Assembly (NCBI RefSeq): GCF_001514215.1
Contig: NZ_KQ948854.1
Coordinates: 1 to 64,000, forward strand
Length of the DNA: 64,000 nt
Direction of reading: 5' to 3'
Source: Streptomyces bungoensis
GTDB lineage: Bacteria > Actinomycetota > Actinomycetes > Streptomycetales > Streptomycetaceae
The notes under the pieces were generated by a model. That model worked only from the letters and a program-made list of their open reading frames with translations. It was not told the DNA's origin and did not search any database. The translations under genes and the position numbers were made by a program. Below are positions 10,533 to 22,662 of this stretch, piece after piece. Every line of letters begins with the position of its first letter. Positions within the stretch are counted from its first letter, which is position 1.

Positions 10533-11518
10533 TCCCGTCCCATGTCCCGGTGCACGACCACCGTCTCCACGCCCTCGGCCGCGAGGCGCGCGGCGAGCTT
10601 CTCCGACATCGCGACCGAGCGGTGCTTGCCGCCGGTGCAGCCGATGGCGATGGTCACGTACCGCTTGCCCTCACGGCGGTAGCCGGCCGCGATGAGCCGC
10701 AGCAGCTCGGCGTACCGGTCGAGGAACTCCTTGGCGCCGGGCTGGTTGAAGACGTAGGCGGCGACCTCCTCGTTGAGGCCCGTGAAGGGGCGCAGCTCCG
10801 GGACCCAGTGCGGGTTGGGCAGGAACCGCATGTCCGCGACCAGGTCGGCGTCGACCGGCAGGCCGTACTTGAACCCGAAGGACATCACGGTGGCCCGCAG
10901 CTCGGGCTCCTCCTCGCCGGCGAACTGGGCGTCCATCTTCGCGCGCAGCTCGTGCACGTTGAGGCTGGAGGTGTCGATCACCAGGTCGGCGTCGCCGCGC
11001 AGCTCGCGCAGCAGCTCCCGCTCGGCGGCGATGCCGTCGACGATGCGGCCGTCGCCCTGGAGGGGGTGCGGGCGGCGCACCGACTCGAAGCGGCGCACCA
11101 GGGCCTCGTCGGAGGACTCCAGGAAGACGATCCGCCGGGTGACGTGCTTGGCCTCCAGGTCGGCCAGCGACTCGCGGAGGTTGTCGAAGAAGCGGCGGCC
11201 GCGCACGTCGACGACGACCGCGATCCGCGCCACGTTGCCCTGCGAGCGGGCGCCCAGCTCCACCATGGTGGGGATCAGGGCGGGCGGCAGGTTGTCCACG
11301 ACGAACCAGCCGAGGTCCTCCAGGCACTTCGCCGCGGTCGAGCGGCCCGCTCCGGACATGCCGGAGATGATCACCAGCTCGGGGATGGCCGCTTCGGGGG
11401 CCCCGGGCGGTGTGACGTCCGTACTCACCTGTGCTCCGTTGTCGTGTGCCGCGTCCTGCGGCTTCCCCGCGGCCGTCGGTTCTCGGTCCGCGGCGGGCTG
11501 TGCGTCGTGCTCGGTCAT
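10529..11518 (-). CDS. rapZ: RapZ-family nucleotide-binding protein
   Basis: P-loop protein of the RapZ/YvcJ family. In Escherichia coli RapZ is an RNA-binding adaptor that controls glucosamine-6-phosphate synthase; the role in actinobacteria is not settled. The 329-residue product has an acidic, Pro/Ala-rich N-terminus of about 45 residues. A Walker A-like GMSGAGRS follows (residues 53-60), with Arg where most P-loops have Lys. The C-terminal domain includes [23 protein letters not shown] and [16 protein letters not shown] at 11516-11518 overlaps the uvrC stop (ATGA), and GGAG precedes it closely. The stop overlaps the yvcK start in the same way. Confidence 0.94.
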   Translation of the reverse strand: MTEHDAQPAADREPTAAGKPQDAAHDNGAQVSTDVTPPGAPEAAIPELVIISGMSGAGRSTAAKCLEDLGWFVVDNLPPALIPTMVELGARSQGNVARIAVVVDVRGRRFFDNLRESLADLEAKHVTRRIVFLESSDEALVRRFESVRRPHPLQGDGRIVDGIAAERELLRELRGDADLVIDTSSLNVHELRAKMDAQFAGEEEPELRATVMSFGFKYGLPVDADLVADMRFLPNPHWVPELRPFTGLNEEVAAYVFNQPGAKEFLDRYAELLRLIAAGYRREGKRYVTIAIGCTGGKHRSVAMSEKLAARLAAEGVETVVVHRDMGRE

Positions 11519-13602
11519 CTCTCCTGCCCCCGTCGTTCGTCCGGGACGCCCGCTGTCACGGGCTCCCCTGAAGAACCCCCCGTCGTCGCGGGTTCCTCGT
11601 CCTCCATGATCTCTCCGGTCGCCGTGTTCACGGCGGGTGCGGCCGGGGCCGCCCGGGCGAGGGCCACGGCGATGGTCTCGGCCGTCTTGCGGCCTATGCC
11701 GGGCACCTCCTGGATCTGCTCGAGGGTGGCGGACCGCAGCTTCTTCACCGAGCCGAAGTGCTTGATGAGCGCCTGCTTGCGGGTCTCGCCCAGGCCGGGC
11801 ACGTCGTCCAGGGGGCCGGCGCGGAAGCGCTTGGCGCGCTTGGTGCGCTGGTAGGTGATCGCGAAGCGGTGGGCCTCGTCGCGGACGCGCTGCAGCAGGT
11901 ACAGGCCCTCGCTGGTGCGGGGCAGGACCACCGGGTCGTCCTCGCCGGGCACCCAGACCTCCTCGAGGCGCTTGGCGAGACCGCAGACGGCGATGTCGTC
12001 GATGCCCAGCTCGTCCAGCGCGCGCCGGGCCGCCGCGACCTGGGGCCGGCCGCCGTCGACGACGACGAGCTGGGGCGGGTAGGCGAACTTCCTGGGGCGG
12101 CCGTCCTCGTCCTTGAGCGAGCGGGCGAGCGGCTCGCCGTCGGGCAGGGCGCTCTCGCCGTCGCCGGTGACCGTCACGCCGTCGGCCCACTCCCCCGTCC
12201 GCTCCTTCTCGGCGAGGTACCGCCGGAAGCGCCGGGTGATGACCTCGTGCATGGAGCGGACGTCGTCCTGGCCCGCGAAGCCCTTGATCTGGAACCGCCG
12301 GTACTCGTTCTTGCGCTGCAGCCCGTCCTCGAAGACGACCATCGAGGCGACCACGTCGTCCCCCTGCAGGTGCGAGATGTCGTAGCACTCGATGCGCAGG
12401 GGGGCGCTGTCGAGGTCGAGCGCCTCGGCGATCTCCTCCAGGGCGCGCGAGCGTGTGGTCAGGTCGGAGGCGCGCCGGGTCTTGTGCAGGACGAGCGCCT
12501 GCTGGGCGTTGCGCTGCACGGTCTCCATGAGCGCCTTCTTGTCGCCGCGCTGCGGGACGCGCAGGGAGACACCCGCCCCGCGCCGCTCCGCGAGCCACTC
12601 CTGGACGGGCTCCACCGGGTCGGGCAGGGCCGGGACCAGCACCTCCTTGGGCACGGCGTCCCCGGTCTCCTCGCCGTACAGCTGCTGCAGGGCGTGCTCG
12701 ACGAGGGCGCTGGTGGTGATCTCCTCGACCTTGTCGGTCACCCAGCCGCGCTGGCCGCGCACGCGCCCGCCGCGCACGTGGAAGATCTGCACGGCCGCCT
12801 CGAGCTCGTCCTCGGCGACGGCGATCAGGTCGGCGTCGGTCGCGTCGGCGAGCACGACCGCGTTCTTCTCCATGGCCTTCTTCAGGGCCTCGATGTCGTC
12901 GCGCAGGCGGGCCGCACGCTCGTACTCCATCTCCTCGGCCGCCTGCGTCATCTGGTTCTCCAGACGGCGCAGGTAGGTGCCGGTGCGGCCGGCCATGAAG
13001 TCGGAGAAGTCCTCGGCCAGGTCGCGGTGGTCCTCGGGGGTGATCCGGCCGACGCAGGGGGCCGAGCACTTGCCGATGTAGCCGAGCAGGCAGGGCCGGC
13101 CGGTGCGGGCGGCGTTCCTGAACACACCGGCCGAGCACGTGCGCACCGGGAAGACGCGCAGCAGCAGGTCGACGGTGTCCCGGATGGCCCACGCGTGCGC
13201 GTAGGGCCCGAAGTAGCGCACGCCCTTCTTCTTGTGACCGCGCATCACCTGCACGCGCGGGAACTCCTCGTTCATCGTCACCGCGAGGTACGGGTAGCTC
13301 TTGTCGTCGCGGTACTTGACGTTGAACCGGGGGTCGAACTCCTTGATCCAGGAGTACTCCAGCTGCAGCGCCTCGACCTCGGTGGACACCACGGTCCACT
13401 CCACGGACGCGGCGGTGGTCACCATCGTCCGGGTGCGCGGGTGCAGGTTCGCCAGGTCCTGGAAGTAGTTCGCCAGGCGCTGGCGCAGGCTCTTCGCCTT
13501 TCCGACGTAGATCACCCGGCGGTGCTCGTCACGGAACCTGTACACCCCGGGGGACTCCGGGATGTCTCCCGGCCTGGGGCGGTAGCTGGAGGGGTCGGCC
13601 AT
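11515..13602 (-). CDS. uvrC: Excinuclease ABC subunit C
   Basis: Endonuclease subunit of nucleotide excision repair, making the 3' and 5' incisions after UvrAB marks the damage. The 695-residue product has an N-terminal GIY-YIG domain ([20 protein letters not shown], residues about 17-36). A UVR motif lies near residues 210-245, the RNase H-like 5'-incision domain ([12 protein letters not shown]) is near 410, and helix-hairpin-helix repeats ([31 protein letters not shown]) are near 600-660. A C-terminal tail of about 40 acidic and Gly/Thr-rich residues follows. It is the first gene of the operon with rapZ, yvcK and whiA. A TAGGGT hexamer 7 nt before the ATG suggests a leaderless mRNA. Confidence 0.97.
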   Translation of the reverse strand: MADPSSYRPRPGDIPESPGVYRFRDEHRRVIYVGKAKSLRQRLANYFQDLANLHPRTRTMVTTAASVEWTVVSTEVEALQLEYSWIKEFDPRFNVKYRDDKSYPYLAVTMNEEFPRVQVMRGHKKKGVRYFGPYAHAWAIRDTVDLLLRVFPVRTCSAGVFRNAARTGRPCLLGYIGKCSAPCVGRITPEDHRDLAEDFSDFMAGRTGTYLRRLENQMTQAAEEMEYERAARLRDDIEALKKAMEKNAVVLADATDADLIAVAEDELEAAVQIFHVRGGRVRGQRGWVTDKVEEITTSALVEHALQQLYGEETGDAVPKEVLVPALPDPVEPVQEWLAERRGAGVSLRVPQRGDKKALMETVQRNAQQALVLHKTRRASDLTTRSRALEEIAEALDLDSAPLRIECYDISHLQGDDVVASMVVFEDGLQRKNEYRRFQIKGFAGQDDVRSMHEVITRRFRRYLAEKERTGEWADGVTVTGDGESALPDGEPLARSLKDEDGRPRKFAYPPQLVVVDGGRPQVAAARRALDELGIDDIAVCGLAKRLEEVWVPGEDDPVVLPRTSEGLYLLQRVRDEAHRFAITYQRTKRAKRFRAGPLDDVPGLGETRKQALIKHFGSVKKLRSATLEQIQEVPGIGRKTAETIAVALARAAPAAPAVNTATGEIMEDEEPATTGGSSGEPVTAGVPDERRGQER

Positions 13603-13905
13603 GTCTCACACCCTACTGGCGAGCACCGACACCGCGTCGGGCCTGTGGACAACGCTCACCGGCCCGGCTCACCGGCCGGAACCCGCGCGCGCGAGGGTCG
13701 CGGCTCGGCCAGGAGCGGGCCCTGACCGGTCCGAGGTGTTGTCGGGGTCTGGTCAACACGCTTCAATGCGGGTGAACTCGGGGCCGTGCACGCCGGCGTA
13801 CGGACGCGGCGCGCGCAGAAGGGCGTTCCTTGCGCCCACGGGGGCGGCCCCGCACACGGGCGGCCTGACCAGCCGTCGTGGCATCTCACAGAAAGGCTGC
13901 TGTGC
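13603..13905. other. Intergenic region between uvrC and the HTH gene
   Basis: About 300 bases between divergent genes. I see the uvrC -10-like element beside its start codon (13610-13615), a weak TTGTCG-N17-TTCAAT pair on the plus strand (13739-13767) that could serve the HTH gene, and no convincing small gene. No LexA-type operator (GAAC-N4-GTTC) was found by eye. Confidence 0.5.
13610..13615 (-). promoter_or_regulatory. -10 element for leaderless uvrC mRNA
   Basis: TAGGGT read on the minus strand ends 7 bases before the uvrC ATG, so transcription should start at or next to the A of the ATG. No good -35 is visible at 17-18 bases. Confidence 0.5.
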
Positions 13906-14853
13906 ATGCGGCACGCCACGGAGCACGCGGACGTCCCCACCGCGGAACTGGACACGGCCCTGCGGGGCGGCCCCTTCCACGTGGCGCTGCGCGCCGCGAT
14001 CGCCGCCCGCGGGCTGCCGCTGCAGCGCGTGCAGCACCACCTGTCCCGGCACGGGGTCAAGGTCGGGGTCACGAGTCTGAGTTACTGGCAGCAGGGCGCC
14101 CGGCGCCCCCAGCGGCCCGAATCGCTGCGCGCCGTGCGGGCCCTGGAGGAGATACTCCAGCTGCCGGACGAGTCCCTCATCCGCCTGCTCGCCGACCCCG
14201 GCCGGCAGGCAAGCGCCGGCCGCCCCTCGGCCCGCTCCTACCGCTCCCTGGTCGAGGCCTCCGACGTCCTGAGCCGCCTCCAGACCGAGCTGGGCTGGTT
14301 CCTCGACGGCGGCCTGCAGACCCTCGGGCACCACGAACGCGTCCGGATCGGCGCCCGCCGGGAGCTGGCGGGCCGCGAGTCCCACCACATCGTGCGCGCG
14401 CACCGTGACGGCGCCGACCGCTTCGTCGCCGTCCACCACGGCGATCCTGGCTCCAGCCCGGGTGAGATGGCGGTGCTCGCGCTGGAGAACTGCCGCACCG
14501 GGCGGGTCCGCCGGGACCAGGACACCGGCGTCCTGGTGGCCGAGCTGCTCTTCGGCACCCGGCTGCGCGCGGGCGAGACCTTCCTCTTCCGGTACGGCAT
14601 CGAGGACGGCACGGCAGGGGTCTGCCGCGAGTACGCCGACCGGTTCGGCTTTCCGGGCGGACAGTACGCGCTCCAGGTGAGCTTCGACGCGGCCGCGCTC
14701 CCGGCCCGCTGTCACCGCTTCACCCAGCACTCGCCGGCGGCCCCGCGCGGTGGCCGGCAGGAGCTGGCGGTCAGTGGGCCGCACCACAGCGTCCATCTGG
14801 TCGAGCCCCGGATCCGGCCGGGTGTCGTCGGCATCGCCTGGGACTGGGAGTGA
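13906..14853 (+). CDS. Helix-turn-helix domain protein of unknown function
   Basis: I do not recognise a characterised family. The 315-residue product has an XRE-like helical N-terminus (about residues 25-90). There, RVQHHLSRHGVKVGVTSLSYW followed by RRPQRPESLRAVRALEEILQ resembles a lambda-type HTH plus dimer helix. A beta-rich domain with no catalytic signature follows (about 120-315), including GRESHHIVRAHRDGADRFVA and CRTGRVRRDQDTGVLVAELLFG. No signal peptide or membrane helix is seen. ATG at 13906 was chosen because AAAGG lies 9 bases upstream and the family-like sequence begins there; a frame open further upstream looks non-coding. It stands alone, divergent from uvrC. A DNA-binding role is inference from the N-terminus only. 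Confidence 0.75.
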   Translation: MRHATEHADVPTAELDTALRGGPFHVALRAAIAARGLPLQRVQHHLSRHGVKVGVTSLSYWQQGARRPQRPESLRAVRALEEILQLPDESLIRLLADPGRQASAGRPSARSYRSLVEASDVLSRLQTELGWFLDGGLQTLGHHERVRIGARRELAGRESHHIVRAHRDGADRFVAVHHGDPGSSPGEMAVLALENCRTGRVRRDQDTGVLVAELLFGTRLRAGETFLFRYGIEDGTAGVCREYADRFGFPGGQYALQVSFDAAALPARCHRFTQHSPAAPRGGRQELAVSGPHHSVHLVEPRIRPGVVGIAWDWE

Positions 14854-14901
14854 CGGGACCCCGGGGCCCGAGGGCGGCGGTGCCGGGGGGCCGCCGGTCC
14901 C

Positions 14902-15330
14902 TCAGGCGCCCGGGCCGACGATGATCCTGCCGTTCGCCGTCTTCACCGGCAGCTCGGTCAACGGCTCGGTGGCCGGCGCCTGGACCACCTTGCCCGTCAG
15001 GGCGTCGAACTGGCTGCCGTGGCAGGGGCAGACCAGGGTCGTCCCGCGGAGATTGTTGATGGGGCAGCCGGCGTGCGTGCAGATCGTGCTGTACGCCTTC
15101 AGGGCGCCACTCGCGTCCCGGCCGACCACCACGTTCCGGTCGCGGTAGAGCTTGGCGCCGCCCTGGGCGACCTCGTTCTCGGCACCGAGGTCGACCGGGG
15201 CGGTCGGCGTCGCGTCGGCCGCACCGCCGCCGTCGGGCGCCGAGCAGGCGGCCAGCCCGAGCCCGGCGACGGGGGCCACGGCCGCCCCTCGAAGGACGGT
15301 TCGACGGCTCGCTGAGGATCGGGCGGGCAT
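14902..15330 (-). CDS. Tat-exported Rieske [2Fe-2S] lipoprotein
   Basis: Predicted extracytoplasmic iron-sulfur protein of 142 residues. The N-terminus combines a twin-arginine signal (SASRRTVLRG) with a lipobox LAAC (Cys29), so it should be exported folded with its cluster and then lipid-anchored. The Rieske domain has both ligand pairs, Cys84-Thr-His86 in ICTHAGC and Cys101-Pro-Cys-His104 in CPCHGSQFD. Cys89 and Cys103 are placed for the usual disulfide. A GGAGG box lies 5 nt before the ATG at 15330. No cytochrome b or c partner is adjacent, so the redox partner is unknown. It is divergent from the LacI gene, with the operator-like palindrome between them. Confidence 0.9.
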   Translation of the reverse strand: MPARSSASRRTVLRGAAVAPVAGLGLAACSAPDGGGAADATPTAPVDLGAENEVAQGGAKLYRDRNVVVGRDASGALKAYSTICTHAGCPINNLRGTTLVCPCHGSQFDALTGKVVQAPATEPLTELPVKTANGRIIVGPGA

Positions 15331-15450
15331 CGGAACCTCCAGCAGGTCGGGGAACGGGCAGGGCGACGATACCCGGGCAGAAGGGGACGACCGGGGGCGG
15401 GGGTGGCCGACGAGGGGCGTGTGAGCGGCCGCAGCCGGTGAGACCGGGTC

Positions 15451-15499
15451 GTAAACGTTTGCGCAAGCGTTTACGCGGACCCCGAAGATGGGGTAGCTT
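15451..15499 (+). promoter_or_regulatory. LacI-family operator and promoter of the regulator-kinase pair
   Basis: A 24-base near-palindrome (15451-15474, 22 of 24 positions symmetric) has arms GTAAACG and CGTTTAC and the centre TTGCGCAA, typical of LacI-family sites. TTTACG (15470-15475) and TAGCTT (15494-15499), 18 bases apart, form a promoter whose -35 lies inside the palindrome. Autorepression of the downstream lacI gene is the simple reading. The divergent Rieske gene might also be affected. Confidence 0.7.
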
Positions 15500-15544
15500 C
15501 CGGCCGGGAACCAAGCCGGCAGCCGCCCCTGGAGGGAGATCGCG

Positions 15545-16681
15545 ATGACCACGATGGCGGACGTCGCCCGGGCTGCCGGGGTCTCCGTGGCGACCGTGTC
15601 CCACGTGCTCAACGCCACGCGCCCGGTACTGCCCCACACCCGCCAGGCGGTGCTGGACGCCGTCGACGCCCTCGGCTACACACCCAACACACTGGCGCGC
15701 TCCCTGGTGACCTCCCGTACCCGGTCCATCGGGCTGGCGGTGTCGGCGATCAGCAACCCCTACTTCACCGAGATCCTCCAGGGTGTCGAGGCCGCCGCCC
15801 TGGCGGCGGGGTACAGCCTGCTCATCGCCGACCCGCACGACGATCCCGCCCACGAACGGAAGGTCGTGCAACTCCTTCACGAGCGCCGGGTGGACGGCAT
15901 GATCGTGGCCCCTTCCGCGGACCCGCATGGCCTCATCGCCTATCTCAACCGCCACGCCGTACCGGCGGTGTTCCTGGACCGCGTGGTCCAGGCCGAGACC
16001 GAGGCTCCGGAACGGGCGAGCGACCTGGTGACCGGCGAACCGGCCCTCTTCGATCAGGTCTGCGCCGAGAACGCCGGTCCGACGGCCCGCCTCGTCGGTC
16101 ACCTGGCCGAGCTCGGCCACCGCCGGATCGGCCTGGTCGCGGGCCTGCCCGGGCTGAGCACCACCAGCGAGCGGATCGCGGGCTACCGGCAGGCCCTCAC
16201 CGCCGCCGGGCTCCCCCACGACGAGGACCTGGTGGTGTCCGGCAACTCCGAGTCGGCCGGCGCCGAGCGGGCCACGGCCGCCCTGCTCTCCCTTCCCTCT
16301 CCGCCCACGGCGCTGGTCACCGCCAACAACGCCATGACCATCGGCGCTCTGCGCGCCCTGCGCGGGCTCGCCCTGTCGGTGCCGGACGACCTCGCCCTGG
16401 GCTGCTTCGACGACTTCGCCTGGGCCGACCTCTTCTCCCCCCGGCTCACGGCCATCGCCCAGCCCAGCAGGGAGATCGGCGCCCGGGCCGTCCAGGTGCT
16501 GCTGGACCGGCTGGCCGCCCCGGACCGGCCCGCCCGGACCGTGCGGCTGCCGTGCGCGTTCGTCCACCGCACCTCCTGCGGCTGCCCCGAGGACCGTGAC
16601 GGGGCCCACGGGCCCCTGTCGGCCGAGTCCGGCGGGCAGACCGCACCCACCCCGCTGTCCGAGAAGGGAACCGTCTCGTGA
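15545..16681 (+). CDS. LacI-family transcriptional regulator
   Basis: Sugar-responsive repressor of 378 residues. The N-terminal HTH (TMADVARAAGVSVATVSHVLN) is followed by the hinge helix region (YTPNTLARSLVTSRTRSIGL). A periplasmic-binding-protein-like effector domain (about residues 62-340) follows, with ISNPYFTEILQGVEAAA, DGMIVAPS and ALVTANNAMTIGALRAL. The C-terminus is extended by about 35 residues with two Cys (RTSCGCPEDRDG). ATG at 15545 has GGAGGGAG 6-7 nt upstream. Its TGA overlaps the GTG of the PfkB kinase (GTGA), so the two are co-translated and the kinase substrate is probably linked to the inducer. The effector cannot be read from sequence. Confidence 0.94.
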   Translation: MTTMADVARAAGVSVATVSHVLNATRPVLPHTRQAVLDAVDALGYTPNTLARSLVTSRTRSIGLAVSAISNPYFTEILQGVEAAALAAGYSLLIADPHDDPAHERKVVQLLHERRVDGMIVAPSADPHGLIAYLNRHAVPAVFLDRVVQAETEAPERASDLVTGEPALFDQVCAENAGPTARLVGHLAELGHRRIGLVAGLPGLSTTSERIAGYRQALTAAGLPHDEDLVVSGNSESAGAERATAALLSLPSPPTALVTANNAMTIGALRALRGLALSVPDDLALGCFDDFAWADLFSPRLTAIAQPSREIGARAVQVLLDRLAAPDRPARTVRLPCAFVHRTSCGCPEDRDGAHGPLSAESGGQTAPTPLSEKGTVS

Positions 16682-17589
16682 TCGTCGTCGCCGGTGAGGC
16701 ACTGATCGACCTGGTACCGCAGGGCCCCGGCGCCCTGGCGGACCTGAAGCCGGCGCTCGGCGGCGGCCCCTACAACACAGCCGTGGCCCTCGGCCGCCTC
16801 GGCTCCCCGACCGCCTTCTACTCCCGCACGTCGTCCGACGCCTTCGGCGAGGCCCTGCTCGACGGGCTGCGGCGGGCCGGAGTGGACGTGTCGGGTGTGC
16901 AGCGGGGCCCCGAGCCCACCACTCTCGCGGTCGCGACCGTCGACGCCTCCGGCTCGGCCGCCTACTCCTTCTACGTCGACGGCACCGCCGACCGCCTCTT
17001 CACCGCTCCCGCCGCCCTTCCCGCGGGCACGCGCGCGGTGTCCTTCGGCACCTGCTCGCTCGTCCTGGAACCGGGGGCGAGCGCCTACGAGGAGCTGATG
17101 CGGGCCGCGGCCGGACAGGGGCTGTTCACCGCCCTCGATCCCAATGTCCGGGCCGGCCTGATCCCGGACGCGGACGCCTACCGCGCACGTTTCAAGAGCT
17201 GGCTGCCCTCGGTGACGCTGCTGAAGCTGTCCGCGGAGGACGCCGAGTGGCTGGGCGGCACACCGGACGAGTGGCTGGCCGCTGGGCCCTCGGCCGTGGT
17301 GGTGACCCGGGGCGGCGCCGGCCTCACCGTCCACACCCGGGACGGCGCGCAGTACTCCGTACCCGGTGAGGAGGTCGAGGTCGTGGACACCATCGGCGCC
17401 GGTGACACGGTGAACGCGGCCCTGCTGCACGGTCTGTCCGCGCAGGACGCGCTGTCGCCGCAGGCACTCGCCGTCCTGGGACCGGACGGCTGGCAGCGCC
17501 TGCTGCGGTTCGCGGCGCGCGCCGCGGCGATCACCTGCTCCCGGGGCGGAGCGGAGCCGCCGTACGCGGCGGAGCTGGGCGAGCTCTGA
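16678..17589 (+). CDS. PfkB-family carbohydrate kinase (fructokinase/ribokinase-like)
   Basis: ATP-dependent sugar kinase, 303 residues. PfkB signatures are visible: GEALIDLVP at the N-terminus, GGGPYNTAVALGRLG (signature 1, about residues 29-43) and DTIGAGDTVNAALLHG (signature 2, about 238-253), with the catalytic Asp in GAGD. The fit is best to fructokinase-like members, but the substrate cannot be fixed. The GTG start at 16678 overlaps the lacI stop by 4 bases. A strong hairpin with a T-run follows 86 bases after the stop. Co-transcription with the LacI regulator suggests a small sugar-inducible unit whose transporter is elsewhere. Confidence 0.9.
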   Translation: MIVVAGEALIDLVPQGPGALADLKPALGGGPYNTAVALGRLGSPTAFYSRTSSDAFGEALLDGLRRAGVDVSGVQRGPEPTTLAVATVDASGSAAYSFYVDGTADRLFTAPAALPAGTRAVSFGTCSLVLEPGASAYEELMRAAAGQGLFTALDPNVRAGLIPDADAYRARFKSWLPSVTLLKLSAEDAEWLGGTPDEWLAAGPSAVVVTRGGAGLTVHTRDGAQYSVPGEEVEVVDTIGAGDTVNAALLHGLSAQDALSPQALAVLGPDGWQRLLRFAARAAAITCSRGGAEPPYAAELGEL

Positions 17590-17675
17590 GCTGATCCTCC
17601 CCCGGGTTCCCTCCCCTGCTTTCTCTGTGCTGTTGTCAAGGTGCGTCCGCGCCGCGGTTCTCGATGGTGGAACGA

Positions 17676-17716
17676 GCGGCGCCCCGCGGGGAGTTCCCGC
17701 GGGGCGCCGCTTTTTT
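17676..17716 (+). terminator. Intrinsic terminator after the sugar kinase
   Basis: Perfect 15-bp stem (GCGGCGCCCCGCGGG with CCCGCGGGGCGCCGC), a 5-base loop and six T residues (17711-17716): a textbook rho-independent terminator for the plus strand. It also sits 31 bases beyond the uvrA stop on the other strand and may stop both transcripts. Confidence 0.92.
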
Positions 17717-17747
17717 GACGAGGTATCAGGACATCGCCTGATCCGCC

Positions 17748-20774
<3,027 letters not shown>

Positions 20775-20962
20775 GCCGGTCCGCACCTTTCTTCAGAGAA
20801 GTGACAGGGGCGAGGCCCCCGTGCTTCTTCGAGACTAGGGGGAGCCACTGACAACGCCGGTCGGATTCCCGGTTGCATAACAACCCCCGGCCCTCCAGCA
20901 TGCCCGACGCCGCACTCGACGATATAGCACGTGCTTTCGATTTGCGGGCGAGGTTCACCGCC

Positions 20963-20991
20963 TTCACCCGAAGGTGTGGCCCGGCTAGGGT
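20963..20991 (+). promoter_or_regulatory. Promoter for leaderless MDMPI-family gene
   Basis: TTCACC (20963-20968), a 17-base spacer and TAGGGT (20986-20991), then 7 bases to the ATG at 20999. This is the best complete -35/-10 example of the leaderless pattern in this window. Confidence 0.65.
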
Positions 20992-20998
20992 CAGGCCC

Positions 20999-21685
20999 AT
21001 GATTGATCACGCTCATGACCTGGCCTGTGTACGCGAGGCGACGGAACGGCTCCTCACCGCTGCCGCCGCTCTGGACAACGCCTCACTCGCCCAGCCGTCA
21101 CGGCTGCCCGGCTGGACCCGCGGGCATGTCCTCGCCCACCTCGCCCGCAACGCGGACGCGCTCGTGAACGTCCTCGAGGGCCGTCCCATGTACGAGAGCG
21201 CCGCGGCGCGGGACGCCGACATCGAGCGGGACGCGCCGCGGCCCGTCGATGTCCAGCTCACCGACGTGCGGGAGAGCGCCGCCCGCTTCCAGCAGGCGGG
21301 GGCCGTGCCGGCGGACTGGTCGCGCACGGTCGAGCTGCGCAACGGCGTCACCGACTCCGCCGCCCGGCTGCCGTTCCGGCGGTGGGCCGAGGTGGAGCTG
21401 CACCACGTGGACCTCGGGATCGGCTACGAGCTGGAGGACGTCCCGGCGGAGTTCGCCGAGCGGGAGATCGACTTCCTGGCCCAGCGGTTCTCGGAGCACC
21501 CGGACGTTCCGGCGACCCGTGTCACGGACGGCACGCGCGCGTGGAGCACGGGACGCGAGGCGTCCGGACCCGAGGTCACGGTCAGCGGCCCCGCGGCCGA
21601 GCTGCTGGGCTGGCTCGCCGGCCGCCGAGAGGGTGCCGCGCTGGAGGTCACGGGCGGCGCGCTGCCGAAGCTGCCCCCGCTGTAG
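20999..21685 (+). CDS. Maleylpyruvate isomerase family, mycothiol-dependent type protein
   Basis: Member of the DinB-like MDMPI superfamily, actinobacterial four-helix metal-binding proteins that often use mycothiol as thiol cofactor. The 228-residue product has the N-terminal domain signature SRLPGWTRGHVLAHLARNAD (about residues 35-54) and a second conserved stretch, RRWAEVELHHVDLGIGYE. The His residues in GHVLAHLARN and ELHHVD are the likely metal ligands. A C-terminal domain of about 60 residues ends in VTGGALPKLPPL. The ATG at 20999 is chosen over upstream in-frame starts because the family sequence begins there and a TAGGGT box sits 7 bases before it. The substrate is unknown; some relatives are isomerases, others S-transferases. 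Confidence 0.88.
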   Translation: MIDHAHDLACVREATERLLTAAAALDNASLAQPSRLPGWTRGHVLAHLARNADALVNVLEGRPMYESAAARDADIERDAPRPVDVQLTDVRESAARFQQAGAVPADWSRTVELRNGVTDSAARLPFRRWAEVELHHVDLGIGYELEDVPAEFAEREIDFLAQRFSEHPDVPATRVTDGTRAWSTGREASGPEVTVSGPAAELLGWLAGRREGAALEVTGGALPKLPPL

Positions 21686-21717
21686 CGCGACGGCGGTCCG
21701 CCGGACGCTCCCCGCTA

Positions 21718-21723
21718 TAGGCT
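21718..21723 (+). promoter_or_regulatory. -10 element for leaderless metallo-hydrolase mRNA
   Basis: TAGGCT ends 6 bases before the ATG at 21730. The -35 region is poor. The preceding gene ends only 44 bases upstream, so read-through is also possible. Confidence 0.4.
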
Positions 21724-21729
21724 GCCGCC

Positions 21730-22386
21730 ATGACGTACAGCGGAGAGGTCAAGGTCGGCGGACCGGCGCACGTGCACGAGCTGAAAGACCTGATGATCAC
21801 CAAGGTCGCGGTCGGCCCGATGGACAACAACGCCTATCTGCTGCGCTGCCGGGCCACCGACGAGCAACTCCTGATCGACGCCGCCAACGAGGCGCACACG
21901 CTGCTCGCCATGATCGGTGACGACGGCATCGCGTCCGTCGTCACCACGCACCGGCACGGCGACCACTGGCAGGCGCTCGCCGAGGTCGTCTCCGCGACGG
22001 GCGCGCGGACGTACGCCGGCCGGGAGGACGCGCCCGGTATCCCGGTGCCCACCGACGTCCTGGTCGACGACGGCGACGTGATCAGGGTCGGCCGCGTGGA
22101 GCTCACCGCGCGCCACCTCGTCGGCCACACTCCGGGCTCCATCGCCCTCGTCTACGACGACCCGCACGGGCATCCGCACGTCTTCACCGGTGACTGCCTC
22201 TTCCCGGGCGGTGTCGGCAACACGCACAAGGACCCGAAGGCGTTCGCCAGCCTGATCCACGACGTGGAGACGAAGATCTTCGACGTGCTGCCGGACGAGA
22301 CGTGGGTGTACCCCGGGCACGGCAACGACACCACGCTGGGCACGGAGCGGCCGCATCTGCCGGAGTGGCACGCGCGCGGTTGGTGA
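21730..22386 (+). CDS. Metallo-beta-lactamase-fold hydrolase (glyoxalase II-like)
   Basis: Binuclear metal hydrolase of 218 residues. The hallmark HxHxDH appears as THRHGDHW. It is followed by HLVGHTPGS (third metal His), FTGDCLFPGGVGN (bridging Asp) and YPGHGNDTTLG near the C-terminus. This set is typical of hydroxyacylglutathione hydrolase-like enzymes. In a mycothiol organism the natural thioester may be a mycothiol conjugate, which would fit the MDMPI-family neighbour 44 bases upstream on the same strand; that link is inference. No signal peptide, so cytoplasmic. Confidence 0.9.
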   Translation: MTYSGEVKVGGPAHVHELKDLMITKVAVGPMDNNAYLLRCRATDEQLLIDAANEAHTLLAMIGDDGIASVVTTHRHGDHWQALAEVVSATGARTYAGREDAPGIPVPTDVLVDDGDVIRVGRVELTARHLVGHTPGSIALVYDDPHGHPHVFTGDCLFPGGVGNTHKDPKAFASLIHDVETKIFDVLPDETWVYPGHGNDTTLGTERPHLPEWHARGW

Positions 22387-22662
22387 GCCGCCCCGCGCCG
22401 GCGGCGCGCCAGGTGGGCGATCGTGCATGCCGGGCGTGCGCCCGCTCGTGCGGGTGGCGTCGATGCGGCTTCGCGCGCCCCGTGTGAACGTTTCGCACAG
22501 GGCCGATGCGTGTGCGCGCTCCCGAGGATCGCTGTCAGGCGGTCAACTGGTGGCAGCCCGCACAGGACGACGGCTCCTGCGCGGCAGGGGCCGCCGGTCT
22601 TCCAACCCCGCCCTCGGCCGGCGGCCCAGGCGGCGGTGGCCGTGTCCCGCCGCCGCGGTGCT

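Noticed and set aside
15290..15639. Upstream extension of the Rieske gene to 15639
   Set aside because: The extra residues lack coding character, cross the LacI operator and overlap lacI; the Tat signal begins at 15330.
22535..22662. CAGCH (cytochrome c-type CxxCH) near the 3' side of aroQ on the minus strand
   Set aside because: Lies in an overlapping frame with no start, signal peptide or ribosome-binding site; single motif by chance.
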